NCBI RefSeq assembly: GCF_018991925.1
Contig: NW_024737042.1
Location: forward strand, 17,317,678-17,381,677
Direction: 5' to 3'
Source of the DNA: Homarus americanus
Lineage: Eukaryota; Arthropoda; Malacostraca; Decapoda; Nephropidae
DNA length: 64,000 bases
Shown here: positions 22,512-34,429 of the stretch, piece by piece
Numbering within the stretch: position 1 is the first letter of the stretch
Layout: each line of letters begins with the position of its first letter
The notes under the pieces: model-generated
What the model saw: the letters and a program-made list of their open reading frames with translations, nothing else
Databases searched by the model: none
What the model was told of the DNA's origin: nothing
Made by a program: the position numbers and the translations under genes

Positions 22512-23276
22512 TGTTACGCCGTCTCATAATTTACTTAAATATCCAGGTTCTAGGCGTAACCAAACAAAAATGTGAAGTAAATTAAAAGGGAATAAAAATA
22601 AATAAGGCAAACCTTTAAGAATTTAATTAATTAAATATTAACACAATAAAGAGCCTCATAGGCTGTCACAACAAATTGATTCACCATCGAAACTTTTAAG
22701 ACAAATGATACTAAACATCGAAACATCAAAAGAATAATAATAAAGCATTGGATCACGTTAACACTGCATGAACATATAAAAACTAACACTGAAATTAACT
22801 AACGTGAAAGAACACTGAATTACTTAAATGTATCTAAGCAAATACTGATGGACATAAATAGAGACATAAATAGGTACTCACAAAGATATACCACATTGGT
22901 GGCGACAGGAACAACACAAATAAATTAAGTATAAGTAACAGGTGACGAGTGTCACTCAAAGGATGTGGACTGTATGACAAGAGGACTGAACTGACTCAAG
23001 TCAGTTGGTGGGTCCTATATATAAGGTCGGCTCCCGCCACGCGACCCGCCGGTGGGTCGTTTAACGATGCAGATGGTCGTAGAGAAACAAAGAATGCTTG
23101 TTACAATACAAAATGGGTTTGAACAAATAATAACAGTTAAAACCTTAACAGCACAGCACAGGGTAAGGTGACTAGATTATATAATAGTAAATACAACACA
23201 TCTTTCCAGGAATAATATGGAACATGGAAGCATGTTCTATAAAAAAAAAGTAGAAAAATACGACACGGTCGTAACA
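22512..23276 (-). repeat. Ty3/gypsy long terminal repeat (765 bp)
   Basis: It begins TGTTACG and ends CGTAACA, a short inverted pair with TG...CA ends. On the minus strand it is preceded by the polypurine tract ATGGGGGGAAG (23,277-23,287), as expected for a 3' LTR. It contains a TATATA box (about 23,015-23,025). The second LTR is not in the window. Confidence 0.8.
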
Positions 23277-23309
23277 CTTCCCCCCATAAAATAAAATTTT
23301 GCTTGCACA

Positions 23310-24255
23310 AATTTTTATATAACAAAAGTGTTCTGACACCTTGAAGTCCAACAAAATATATTACCCTTCTTCAACAAATCAGCAAGGGGTACTGCCAACT
23401 CGGCAAAATTACAAATATATCTCCGGTAATAACCCACACAACCCAAAAATCTGCGGACTTGTCGTTTGTTACATGGAACAGGCATCTGAGAAATAGTGTC
23501 ACACCTTGCTGTGGGAGGAGCAAGTTTCCAACCCAATTACATGTCTCAGATACAAAAGTTGAGCACAAACAAATTCTGACTTAGCAAAGTTTATAACAAG
23601 TCCTACATTTTCTAACTCGGTGAAGAGAGCGTCTAGCTGACATAAATGGTCCGACCAAGTGTCAGAAAAAATTACATCTAAATATACTACACAACCAGGC
23701 CAATGGGCCGTGACTTTTGACATCAGTCTTTAAAAGGTAGCAGGGGCATTGCAAAGCCCGAAAGGCATAACAATAAATTTATAGGTTTTACCTAATGTCA
23801 CAAAACTGGAAATGTCTTTAACACGACAGGTCAATGGTACTTGCCAAAACCCTCGAAGGCAATCAATCTTAGAGAGGAACTTGGCGTTCCCGATTGCTTC
23901 GATGCAGTCGTCGACTCTTGGTAGAGGGAAGCTGTCCTTGCTGGTGACTGCGTTGACCTTGCGGAAGTCGATGCAGAATCGAAGAGTGCCGTCCTTCTTC
24001 GGTACTAGAGTGACTGGGGAGCACCACTCGCTGGTAGGGAACCTGCTTGATAGGCTAAGCAGAACCAACGTCAATAACATGCACCACGGCAGTGGTACAG
24101 CCAGGCCTGTCTTGGAAGACAAGAGGATGTTGTTGGATGGCGGTCAGCACATCAGCTCTCTGGTATCCCGGTAGATGCTGTAGCTTCTCCTGCTACTCCA
24201 CGGAGTTGGACTGCCAAACCCTGACTGATGACATGGCGAGTGGACTTGCCCTTTC
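23310..24255 (-). pseudogene. Ty3/gypsy pol remnant: reverse transcriptase, RNase H and integrase deleted
   Basis: On the minus strand: HPLVFQDRPG with HVIDVGSA near 24,130; after a shift SEWCSPVTLVPKKDG, RFCIDFRKVNAVT, FLSKIDCLRGFWQVPL, MPFGLCNAPATF (to 23,730); then CVVYLDVIFSDTWSDH (YLDD-type box with the second aspartate changed to valine), FAKSEF, and VRRFLGCVGYYRRYI to about 23,360. The frame stops in the first block of RNase H (FCWTSRCQNTF). Only about 60 bp later the polypurine tract and LTR begin, so RNase H and integrase were deleted. The right edge joins Jockey sequence near 24,255. Confidence 0.85.
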
Positions 24256-24261
24256 TTTTTC

Positions 24262-26330
24262 CTCTTCCTTCTCACTATCTGTGTGACATCATCTGCGTAT
24301 GCTATATATTCTGATTGCCGTGGCTGCGGCATGTCTGCCGTGTATACAGTGTATAATGTCGGCGATATATTACTACCTTGGGGAGCTCCACTTTGAAGGT
24401 TGAAAGTTTGTCCTAGATGGTTGTCGATGATTAATTTGGCCTTTCTGTTGTCTAAGAAATTGCATAGTAGTGTTGTGATATTGGTAGGCATGTCCAATTT
24501 TATTATTTTTAGCTTCAGTCCTTCATGCCAGACTTTATCAAATGCTTTTGACACATCTCTTAGAATTATATTGCATTGGTCTCTGTTGCTTGCAGCATTT
24601 GCAATTAATTCGTATATTAGTGCTATTGCTGTGTTGGTTCCTCGATTGTTCCGAAAGCCGTGCTGTCTGGGGTTATATTTGTTTTCTTGGTCTAGAAAAT
24701 TTCTGAGTCTGTGGTTGACTATTTTTTCCAATATTTTACCGGGTGTTTCCAGTAGTGAGATAGGTCTGTAGTTCTCTGCTTGGGTATGGTTCTTTCCTGC
24801 TTTCGGGATGAGTCTGATTTTGGCTATTTTAAATTTGGTAGGGAAGAAGCCAGTTGCAAGTGAGGCATTATATATATTTTTAAGCTGTTCGATCATAGAC
24901 TGAGGAATGTTTTGTAGTACGATTTTATTAATTTGGCTTATGCCAGGTGCTTTGTTCTTGAAGCTTGCTATTGTTTTTTCAATATCATTTTGAGTTAATG
25001 GAGCAATTATTGGGTTATTGATGTTTAATGAATTAAGGTTGATTTTCCTGGTAGGTTTCCATTTCTCTGTGTTCTGGCTCAAATATGTTCTAGTTGCCTG
25101 TTCTGTTTCTTGTCAGAAGCTTCTATTGTCTTCGTCGTTGATTCTGAATATGTCTTTCCAGTATTCTCTAAATATTGGTTCTTTATCGTGTGGTTCTGTT
25201 GCCTTTCTACTGTTTTTGTCTTTTATGTAGCTAGTTTCTTCCGAATTAGTTCCCATTAGGTTTTTTATTTTTTTCCAGAATGCTTTTGGATTTCTGTAGT
25301 CTGCTTGTGTATCATGGATCAGCTTGTTCCATGTTTCATTGTGTTTGTTCTTGCTTATGTCTTTCAGTTCTTCTTTTAGATTCCTGTATAATATTCTGTT
25401 GTCATTGCTCCATCCGTGTGTTTTTGTGTATTCATATAGATTGGTGAATCTAGTTTGGATCATTTTCTCTTCATATGCTAATTGTGCATGTGGTAATGGA
25501 CGGTATGTTGTTTTTGGGATGTTGTTTTTCATTGCTGTTATTACTTCATTGTACCATGTATCCAGTGTTTTGTCAATCTCTGTTGTGTCTTTGTTGTGTA
25601 GGAGTGTTGGTTCGTTGTTGCTAAGATCCGATTTAAATTTTTCCCAATTTGCTCTATTGAGTGAAAATCTTGGGATTGATGGAATTTGTATCGGGGATGT
25701 GGATAGAGTTGCTGTTATGGGTAGATGATCACTGGTTGTTGTGGGTCCAGCTTTTAGATGTACGTTTAGATGGTGATGCCTATTGGTTAAAACAATGTCT
25801 GGTTTCCCAGAGTTACCGGCTGATAGCTAAGTTGCGAACTCGGGCCCGAGGTGTGTTATTGTCCCGTGTTCGATGAGAGCATGGAGGATTTTTCCTCCCG
25901 GGTTTCTAATATTGTTTCCTAAGGTTGTTTGTTTTGCATTGAGGTCTCCTATGAAGTATGCTGGATTGTTTTGCCTCATTAGTTTTAAGATGTCCCCTGT
26001 AGGCAATATTGGCCTTCTGAATGTTAAATATGAAGTTCCAATAGTTATTGGGCCTCTTGTTGTATTTATTTCGGCTGCAAGAAAGTTACTTTGAAAGTTG
26101 TCAATGATTTTGTATTGTATGTTGCGTTTTATAGCTATTGCTATTCCGTCATGTGGTTCGCCGTGTATGTTCATTTGATGTACATGGTAGTTAAAGATCT
26201 TGATTTTGTCATTGTTTTTCCGACCATGTGCGTTGATAAGGATGATGTCTGGGTCTATTGTGCTGTATATGTTGGTAAGTTCTGATTTCCTCGTCAGATT
26301 CCAGGCAAGGACGTTGTGCTGAATTATCTT
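24262..26330 (-). pseudogene. Jockey-type LINE ORF2 (endonuclease-RT), 3'-truncated
   Basis: One minus-strand frame holds from the end of ORF1 (26,330) down to about 24,262, broken only by in-frame TAG at 25,827-25,829 and TGA at 25,113-25,115. Endonuclease blocks are HNVLAWNL, GEPHDGIAIAIK, AYFIGDLNAKQTTLG and TSDHLPITA. RT blocks are LIPKAGKNHTQAENYRPISL, HGFRNNRGTNTAI, LRDVSKAFDKVWHEGL, SGAPQGSNISPTLYTVY and EYIAYADDVTQIV. The sequence switches to gypsy pol right after YADD, so the thumb and C-terminus are missing. A fragment of just that missing part, same strand, is at 42,970-43,580. Confidence 0.9.
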
Positions 26331-27901
26331 TAATAATTTGTTTTGAGCAGTCGTGGATCCCGAGAACTTGGTGTAGGGTGTTTGCTGGCTCGTGTATCTC
26401 CTGGCGAGTGTCTACTCCTTTCCTCCTTCAATCCCGTTCTGATTTTCTTAAACTTAGTTATATCTACTCTTTCAATTTTATTGTATTTGGTGTTTATAAG
26501 TCCTGCATTTATCAACTGGTCTATGTAGGATTCTTCTACCCTCTCCTCTTCGTAGGTGAATTTGACTGTGCCTTTCTTGATTTCCTGCAGAAGTCTGTCA
26601 TTTGTTATTGTAGGTGGTGTGTTGACTGAGTAGAAGCGGATACCGATCTCATTGCCTAGGTCTGCTGGCTGCACATCGCTTGGTGAAGATGGGGGGGGGG
26701 GCACGATGGCCAGAGTGGGATTCTTTTCTTGATTTCGCTTTGGTTGGGTCAGCTTTTACAGGTTGTCGTTTCTCTGTTTGCTGAGTTGTGGAATCTGATG
26801 ATTTGCGGTGTGGTGTGCCTAGTTTGGTTATGTGCTCCTGTGGTTTGGTTATTCCCAGGCTACTCTCGGTGACAATTTTAAATATTTCTGTTGAGGGGGC
26901 GTCGTCTGGAAATTTCACCTCCGGCATATTGTTTGCAGCAAACATTTCCCTGATCGTTTTTCCAAAGGTTCCTGGTTTTGCAATGTTGTTGATGTGTGCA
27001 TGAATAACACTGGTTAGAATTGTGAAAGGTAATCCTTCGCTCAGATTGAGGTATGTAGGTTGCATGAGGGGATTTTCTTTGGCTTTCTTTAGGACATTGG
27101 AGGCGGTATCTTGCAGCTTTGCAATTGCTGCATATGTCTTGTTAGGGTCTGTTTCCATCTTCTTATTTGTCTTTTCTTTTTCTCTCAGATTCCTGATTAT
27201 TTCTTTCCTTATGGGACAGCGTGCTGCTAGTGTTCGGTGGTCCCCATTGCAGTTCAGGCATTTGGGGTTATCTTTATTGCTGCATTCTCTGAATGTGTGG
27301 CCCTCTGCTGCACATTCGGAGCAGAACTTCTTATCTTTTTGGGGACAGTTTATGGCTAGATGATTGTATTTATAGCAGTTCCAACACGGTGTTATTGCGT
27401 AAAATTCCTCCTGCTCAATTTGTTGTTTTGACAGATGATAGTGGGAGATGCAGAGGCCATTCTCTAGGGCTTTTTGTGCCATGGAGATCTCTCCAAACCT
27501 GACCTTCATCATGGTGGGAGCACCAGGCATTAGCACCACCTCCTCAACTCTGGCCCATGGGTTCTTCTCTTCTATATTGTTAGCAATGTAGCTTGGTGTT
27601 TCTTTCAGTATATTTTTGTCTACCCTTTAATTACTACGGATTTTTTTGCACGTAGTTGTGGTGGTATTACTGTTTCAAATCCTCGTTCTTTTAATTTCTT
27701 TGTTGAGTCGGCAGAGAGCATATTATCTACATCCTTTTCTTCCAGGCACACGACTATGAAGGAGTCCTTTGTTTCGATCAAGGCGGCGAATTTGATGTTT
27801 AGCTGGGCACATAGTAGTATGCCCAGTTCCTCCTTGCGTTTTTCGGAAACGCCCCCCAAGAGGGAGCGTGCCCGTATCCTGTTTCCAGTTGTCCTAGTCA
27901 T
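26330..27901 (-). pseudogene. Jockey-type LINE ORF1 (gag-like, three zinc knuckles)
   Basis: It starts at an ATG at 27,899-27,901 (MTRTTGNRIRARSLLGG), with an RRM-like region (LLCAQLNIKFAALIETKDSF). A frameshift at about 27,622 (TTTAATTA run) moves it to the frame of MMKVRFGEISMAQKALENG, followed by three CCHC knuckles (CWNCYKYNHLAINC, CSECAAEGHTFREC, CLNCNGDHRTLAARC). A second shift in the G10-12 run at 26,691-26,701 leads to the C-terminal part ending at 26,330 (SRDPRLLKTNY). The ORF1 stop overlaps the start of the ORF2 frame, the usual Jockey layout. The homopolymer shift may be a sequencing error. Confidence 0.85.
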
Positions 27902-28400
27902 TTGCTTTGGTCGTTCTCCTTGGCATCAGTCTTGTTGTGGTTTTACGGAAGTTACAGGCACCCTACCTATTCCGGGCGAGCAACCTAAACACAGGAATTA
28001 CAGCACTCCCCACCTCCACTTGCTGGTCGAGTGGTCGTGGAGTGGTTCCTGTGTCACTCACCCAGGAGCCCCGTTAGGGGAACCTATATCCCTATTGTTG
28101 GTGATTGCTCACTTATAGGCGTGAGCTTAAAGTGTACCTATTCAGGGGAGGGGTGGAGGATTAAGGATTGCGACCCCCTTCCTAGGTGGACCCGCACGAT
28201 CACGGTTACCCAGGAAGGCTCGCCGGAGGGGTGGGTTCTGCTCCTACCCCCTTTCGTATTCACAATCTCCTACAGTGGAGGTGAAAAGTTACAGGGGGGA
28301 CCCAAGGACGAATACACCTCTAGGGTGCAGGTCCCCAGGCCAGGCCAATGGTGCAAGTGACACCAGTGGGATCGCGGCCTAAGTCCGCTGCAGAAAGCCG
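27902..28400 (-). other. Jockey 5' leader (probable)
   Basis: GC-rich non-coding sequence immediately upstream of Jockey ORF1. I cannot place the exact 5' end of the element; the composition changes near 28,370-28,400. Plus-strand frames here lack motifs. Confidence 0.45.
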
Positions 28401-28815
28401 TTACAGATCTCCCAATCAGGGCCGCCACTGATCAGGAGTCACCCCTGATCAGTGGGGAGGCACAGAAAGGGCGTTGTCTGGAACAAGCTTCCCGGGTGTG
28501 TAAGTAATGGTGGTTAGGTGGTCGTTTTCGTTCGGGTCGTCAACGGTTAAAGACAGGCTGGCAGGCTTTAGCAGTGAAGGGTCAGAAGAGAGGTCCGTTC
28601 ACGGCGAAGGCTGGCTGGCGAATGTGTGAATAGACTTCACGGCGAGGCTGGGAACTTATATACACGTCCACCGGAAGTAAGGGTCGCTGGTGGGAACCCC
28701 CCCCCCCCGCGAGTCCAGACGTCTAGGCTTGACAGAGAAACACGCCGGGTGGCCGAACCCCGCCGCGAGTCAAGACGGCTAGGCTGTAATTGGGAAAGAA
28801 CTTATTGATGAATTT
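28401..28815. other. Unassigned GC-rich stretch
   Basis: It contains a poly-C run (28,697-28,709) and two similar pieces, CGCGAGTCCAGACGTCTAGG (about 28,708) and CGCGAGTCAAGACGGCTAGG (about 28,763), a degenerate direct repeat of about 55 bp. No gene seen. Confidence 0.4.
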
Positions 28816-29129
28816 GACGCAAGCAGAAAAATATATTGGGAGCAAGTAATAAGATCATTAAATTACAAGAAGTTGTAACCACTAGACTAAGGTTAGGATA
28901 TAAGTACCTCTGGCAGTATATCCCTCAAGCAGATGTAAACAAGACTAAATGTAAAGTGTGTGGTCAAACATATGGCCACTCGCTCGAATACTACGTCCTT
29001 GACTGTGTGAAGATGGAACCATTTAGGGTCAGGTCCAAGTACGCAGTGTGTGAGATAGCACAACACTTTGTCCCTAATTGCAAGATAGCTGACATATTAA
29101 GATTGTATCCACCTTTTTGCACTCAGTAG
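28816..29129 (+). pseudogene. LINE C-terminal fragment (zinc-finger-like region after RT)
   Basis: The frame 28,836-29,129 reads TTRLRLGYKYLWQYIP, KCKVCGQTYGHSLEYYVLDC and RLYPPFCTQ to a stop. The C-X2-C...H...C pattern with RLRLGY in front is the conserved C-terminal tail of several crustacean and insect LINEs. Upstream, 28,795-28,836 reads ELIDEFDASRKIYWEQVIRS in another frame. Neither RT nor a poly-A tail is attached. Confidence 0.7.
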
Positions 29130-29278
29130 CTATATCATATCTGTAGAACCAAACACACAATGTGCTTGAATACCTCCGAGGCAAATGTGAATAACAAAGT
29201 GTGCGGCCAGACATATTGCCTCACACTCCTGTACTCACGCAGTTGCGAATAAGTCACACTGCCATTTTTTAGGGTCTA

Positions 29279-29581
29279 GGACAACTGGCCGCCGCCATCT
29301 GGCCGCAGCCCAACTGGCCGCGGGAAACTCGCCGCGGCCGACTGGCCGCCATATGGAACTTTTTGTTGACAACCTAACCTAACCTAACCTAACCTAACCT
29401 AACCAAACCAAACCTAACCTAACCTAACATAACATAACCTAACCTAACCTAACCTAACCTAACCTAACCTAACCTAACCTAACATAGAGCGCAAAAATAG
29501 GCGTTTGCAGTTTACCCCCAGTCCGCGGCGAGTTTCCCGCGGCCAGTTGGGCTGCGGCCAAATGGCGGCGGCCAGTTGTCC
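29279..29581. mobile_element. Foldback element with 59-bp inverted arms around a TTAGG array
   Basis: The left arm 29,279-29,337 and the right arm 29,523-29,581 are reverse complements at 58 of 59 positions; the single difference is CCATCTGG against CCATTTGG. The arms are GC-rich with repeated TGGCCGC steps (ACTGGCCGCCGCC, CAACTGGCCGCGGG). The 185-bp centre holds the CCTAA array and short unique spacers (CATATGGAACTTTTTG; GAGCGCAAAAATAGGCG). No open frame. A MITE or foldback transposon is the likely class; no target duplication was found. Confidence 0.85.
29371..29484. repeat. Interstitial telomere-type (AACCT)n / (TTAGG)n array
   Basis: About 23 five-base units, nearly all AACCT, with a few AACCA and AACAT variants. 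TTAGG is the ancestral arthropod telomere repeat. The array lies exactly between the two foldback arms, away from any end of the sequence. Confidence 0.95.
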
Positions 29582-29584
29582 CAT

Positions 29585-29735
29585 TCCCATTTTTTTAAAC
29601 ACTCGGGGCAGCAAGTCCGAAGAGCATTCCCGAATGTTAGGTTACTATTTAGTAACCCGTCAAATGGATTCGTCAAACTCGAATATCAATCCTGAACATC
29701 GGGTTACTATTTAGTAGCCCGAACGCCGCAACTCG
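29585..29735. repeat. Palindrome-bearing repeat (CGGGTTACT...AGTAACCCG), copy 1
   Basis: Contains GGTTACTATTTAGTAACC (29,640-29,657) and CGGGTTACTATTTAGTAGCC (29,699-29,718), two palindromes about 60 bp apart, plus ATTTTTTTAAACACTCGGGG at 29,590. The same parts occur in inverted order at 41,590-41,765. Confidence 0.6.
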
Positions 29736-30237
29736 AGAGGGTTGGTACGCCTTATCCAAGATAATTATAAATAAACAGGTCATCCACGCGCCAAAATCAA
29801 AGCAGAACATGAGCCGTGAAGAAGATAAAAGTTCCTCTTCAGGGGAGAAGGCAACTCCTTTGAATGATAAGCAAAGGCTAACATAAAGTGATCCAGGATA
29901 GGTCACACGGTCTCAACGCAATAAACCAAAAACAGGATGCTTGGGAGCAAATAACGATGGGCTTCAATGCCATGTATCCTCTGGACAAGCCCAGGAGTAT
30001 ACTACAATTAAAGTAAGCCTGGGAATACATCAGAAAGAGGTAAGAAAATATTAGAGTTGGTTAATATATAGGACTAACCCTTAGATTTAATCTGCGTTTG
30101 GAATATACATGATACATACTAGGGAAAAACTGTAAGGCAATTCTCGATAATTGTCATGCCTGTAAAGTATAAAATTCAACAAGGTAAAAATTCGTTTAAT
30201 GGCTGTGGGTCCATTTTGTTATGATAATAGTTTTTTG
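29736..30237. other. Unassigned stretch
   Basis: Nothing recognised beyond a 77-codon minus-strand frame (29,673-29,906) without motifs. Confidence 0.45.
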
Positions 30238-31250
30238 TGACGAAGAGGAGAACCAGGGTAAACACAACCATCTTGACCATATGGGCTTCTTTTAATCGCT
30301 AACGTTTCGGAAATAATCGTTTTCCATCATCAGAGCCTAAAAACACAAACGTTTTAAAAACGTTTAAAAAATACAGGTGATATACAATAAAAACATAATA
30401 TTATACGAAAATTTACCTTCGATAAATTTTAAAATTTTAAAAAATAGCAATCCAATTCAAAAAGTATGAAATATAATATTCAGGGGGGGTAATACCTTAA
30501 TTCAGACGAGCCTTAGTGAGAGAAACACAGCAATTCACTAGATGCCATATCACAAAGGGATGGCTTTGCTTTATCACTTGTGTAATGCCTCCATAATGAG
30601 GAGGTCTGTATCACAGACTCTCCTGCCAAGAACTGAGAAATCAGACGGCGAAAACAGGTGGTCATGTTGGTGGGCGTGGTTGCGAATAGCTGAATGTGGT
30701 GGTTGTGCGATTAACTGGCCTGTTAGAACGGAACGGCCCAAGTGTTCATGGATGCGAGTTGTCAAATGTCTTTTAGTTTTACCTATATATGCTGCCCTAC
30801 AGCTAGCACACGTAAATTGATAAACAACTGAGGATTGCAGGTGTGTGGGTATGGTGTTTTTTAATTTTAAAGAATTTTTTAATTGAACTCTGGGATTTAA
30901 AGATTAGTCTATGAGAAATTTTTGGATAGAATTCATTGAAAAGCTTCTTAAGTTTATTTCTAAGGGTGAAACTGAGTGTGCCTGTGTACGGGATGGTGAA
31001 ATTGATAGAATATTTAGGGACAGTGTGGATTTGAGGCTGTGTGGGACTAAAAACCTATTAAGGGTTTTGCCAATATAAGTGTCTGTAAATCTCTTAGGGA
31101 ACCATTGTTAAAGAGTAGTTCCTTTATGTATTTTAGTTCAATATCCAAGTGGAAATAGCTTGAACATATATGAAAGGCTCTGTTGGTAAGAGTACGTACC
31201 CTGGTTCTCCTCTTCGTTATAAACTATGCTTTCCACGTAACAAGTCTATT
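30238..31250 (-). pseudogene. Penelope-like retroelement: RT end and GIY-YIG endonuclease
   Basis: Minus strand. From about 31,200: VRTLTNRAFHICSSYFHLDI and ELLFNNGSL, the C-terminal RT/linker of Penelope-like elements. After at least two frameshifts (near 31,050 and 30,895) comes LQSSVVYQFTCASCRAAYIG with TKRHLTTRIHEHLG, the Cys-X2-Cys plus GIY-YIG block (here AYIG), then RNHAHQHDHLFSPSDFSVL and ending ALHK at about 30,594. The 3' part (30,310-30,480) has CGTTTTCCATCATCAGAGCC near CTAACGTTTCGG, usual for this class. A 23-bp inverted repeat (30,238-30,260 and 31,197-31,219) frames it. Confidence 0.85.
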
Positions 31251-31307
31251 GCTGTAGTTTTTTGTGTATTTAGGTGTGTTTTTCTCAAATCTTACCCTCA
31301 TTATTAT

Positions 31308-31605
31308 TGGTCTACAAAGATATCTTTAAGAACATAAGAATGGAGGAAACTGCAGTGGGTTATTGTCCCAGACTAGGCAGCTCTGTATACACCCAACCCT
31401 AAGCTCCTCTGTCCGACCAACCACTATTTGAAGCTACCCAGCATGTTTGAGCTTATAACGTTCGGTAACTTGTTCCACTCATCCAATACTCTATTTCCAA
31501 ACCAATGTTTACATACCTCATGGATAAATCTAAATTTTTCTAAACTAACCGAACCTGACCTGACCAAACCAAACCTAAAGTAATGTAAATATTTTGTAGA
31601 CTGCA
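31308..31605. mobile_element. Small inverted-repeat element, copy 1, split by a LINE 3' end
   Basis: GGTCTACAAAGATAT at 31,310 and TTTTGTAGACTGCACACTAT at about 31,591 match the two ends of the element at 40,472-40,578, including the flanking GCACACTAT. The piece between (31,545-31,577) has degenerate CCTAA/CCAAA units. A 3' LINE fragment lies within it. Confidence 0.6.
31327..31540 (-). pseudogene. CR1/L2-like LINE, 3' end only
   Basis: Minus strand: [21 protein letters not shown], then [16 protein letters not shown], followed by the tail with CTGCAGTTTCCTCCATTC and TTATGTTCTT at 31,327. It belongs to the same family as 2,384-3,540 and 7,549-13,516. Confidence 0.8.
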
Positions 31606-31611
31606 CACTAT

Positions 31612-34035
<2,424 letters not shown>

Positions 34036-34429
34036 AATGTACGCGGTGCCTTGCCAGAATCGAAATGCTTGATTTACGCAGTAAATTTGGTCATTTACGC
34101 GGAGAGCATCTGGAGGTCCAGCCGCGCCGCGCCATTTTTGCATTCAAACCTCCCGCCATCTCACGCCATCCCGCCATGTTTGGGTGAGCGTAGTGAGTAA
34201 GGTTGCACATTATGTCGGTGTTGCGTTATCGGTGACGTTATATGACGTGTCGGACTGTGATTGGGCCACGCATCCTTACCTCCCTCCCCCGCTAGCTGTG
34301 ATTGGTTTAATGTAATATGACGTGACCTGCCACGGGAGGGAAGAAGCCGCTGACCTAGCCGCGTCAGTCGCTCTCCTCCCAGTCACTCCGTGTAAACTGT
34401 GTTCTATTGTGCCCGCTAATCTCGTAAGA
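34036..34429 (+). other. Upstream region of the Tigger element
   Basis: GC-rich, with TTTACGCAGTAAATTTGG and CATTTACGCGG near 34,071-34,102, steps shared with CATTTACGCG near 36,677 at the other side of the Tigger gene. I could not fix the terminal inverted repeats. Confidence 0.4.

Noticed and set aside
29371..29484. A true chromosome end
   Set aside because: The TTAGG run is only about 115 bp, lies mid-window and is bounded by inverted arms.
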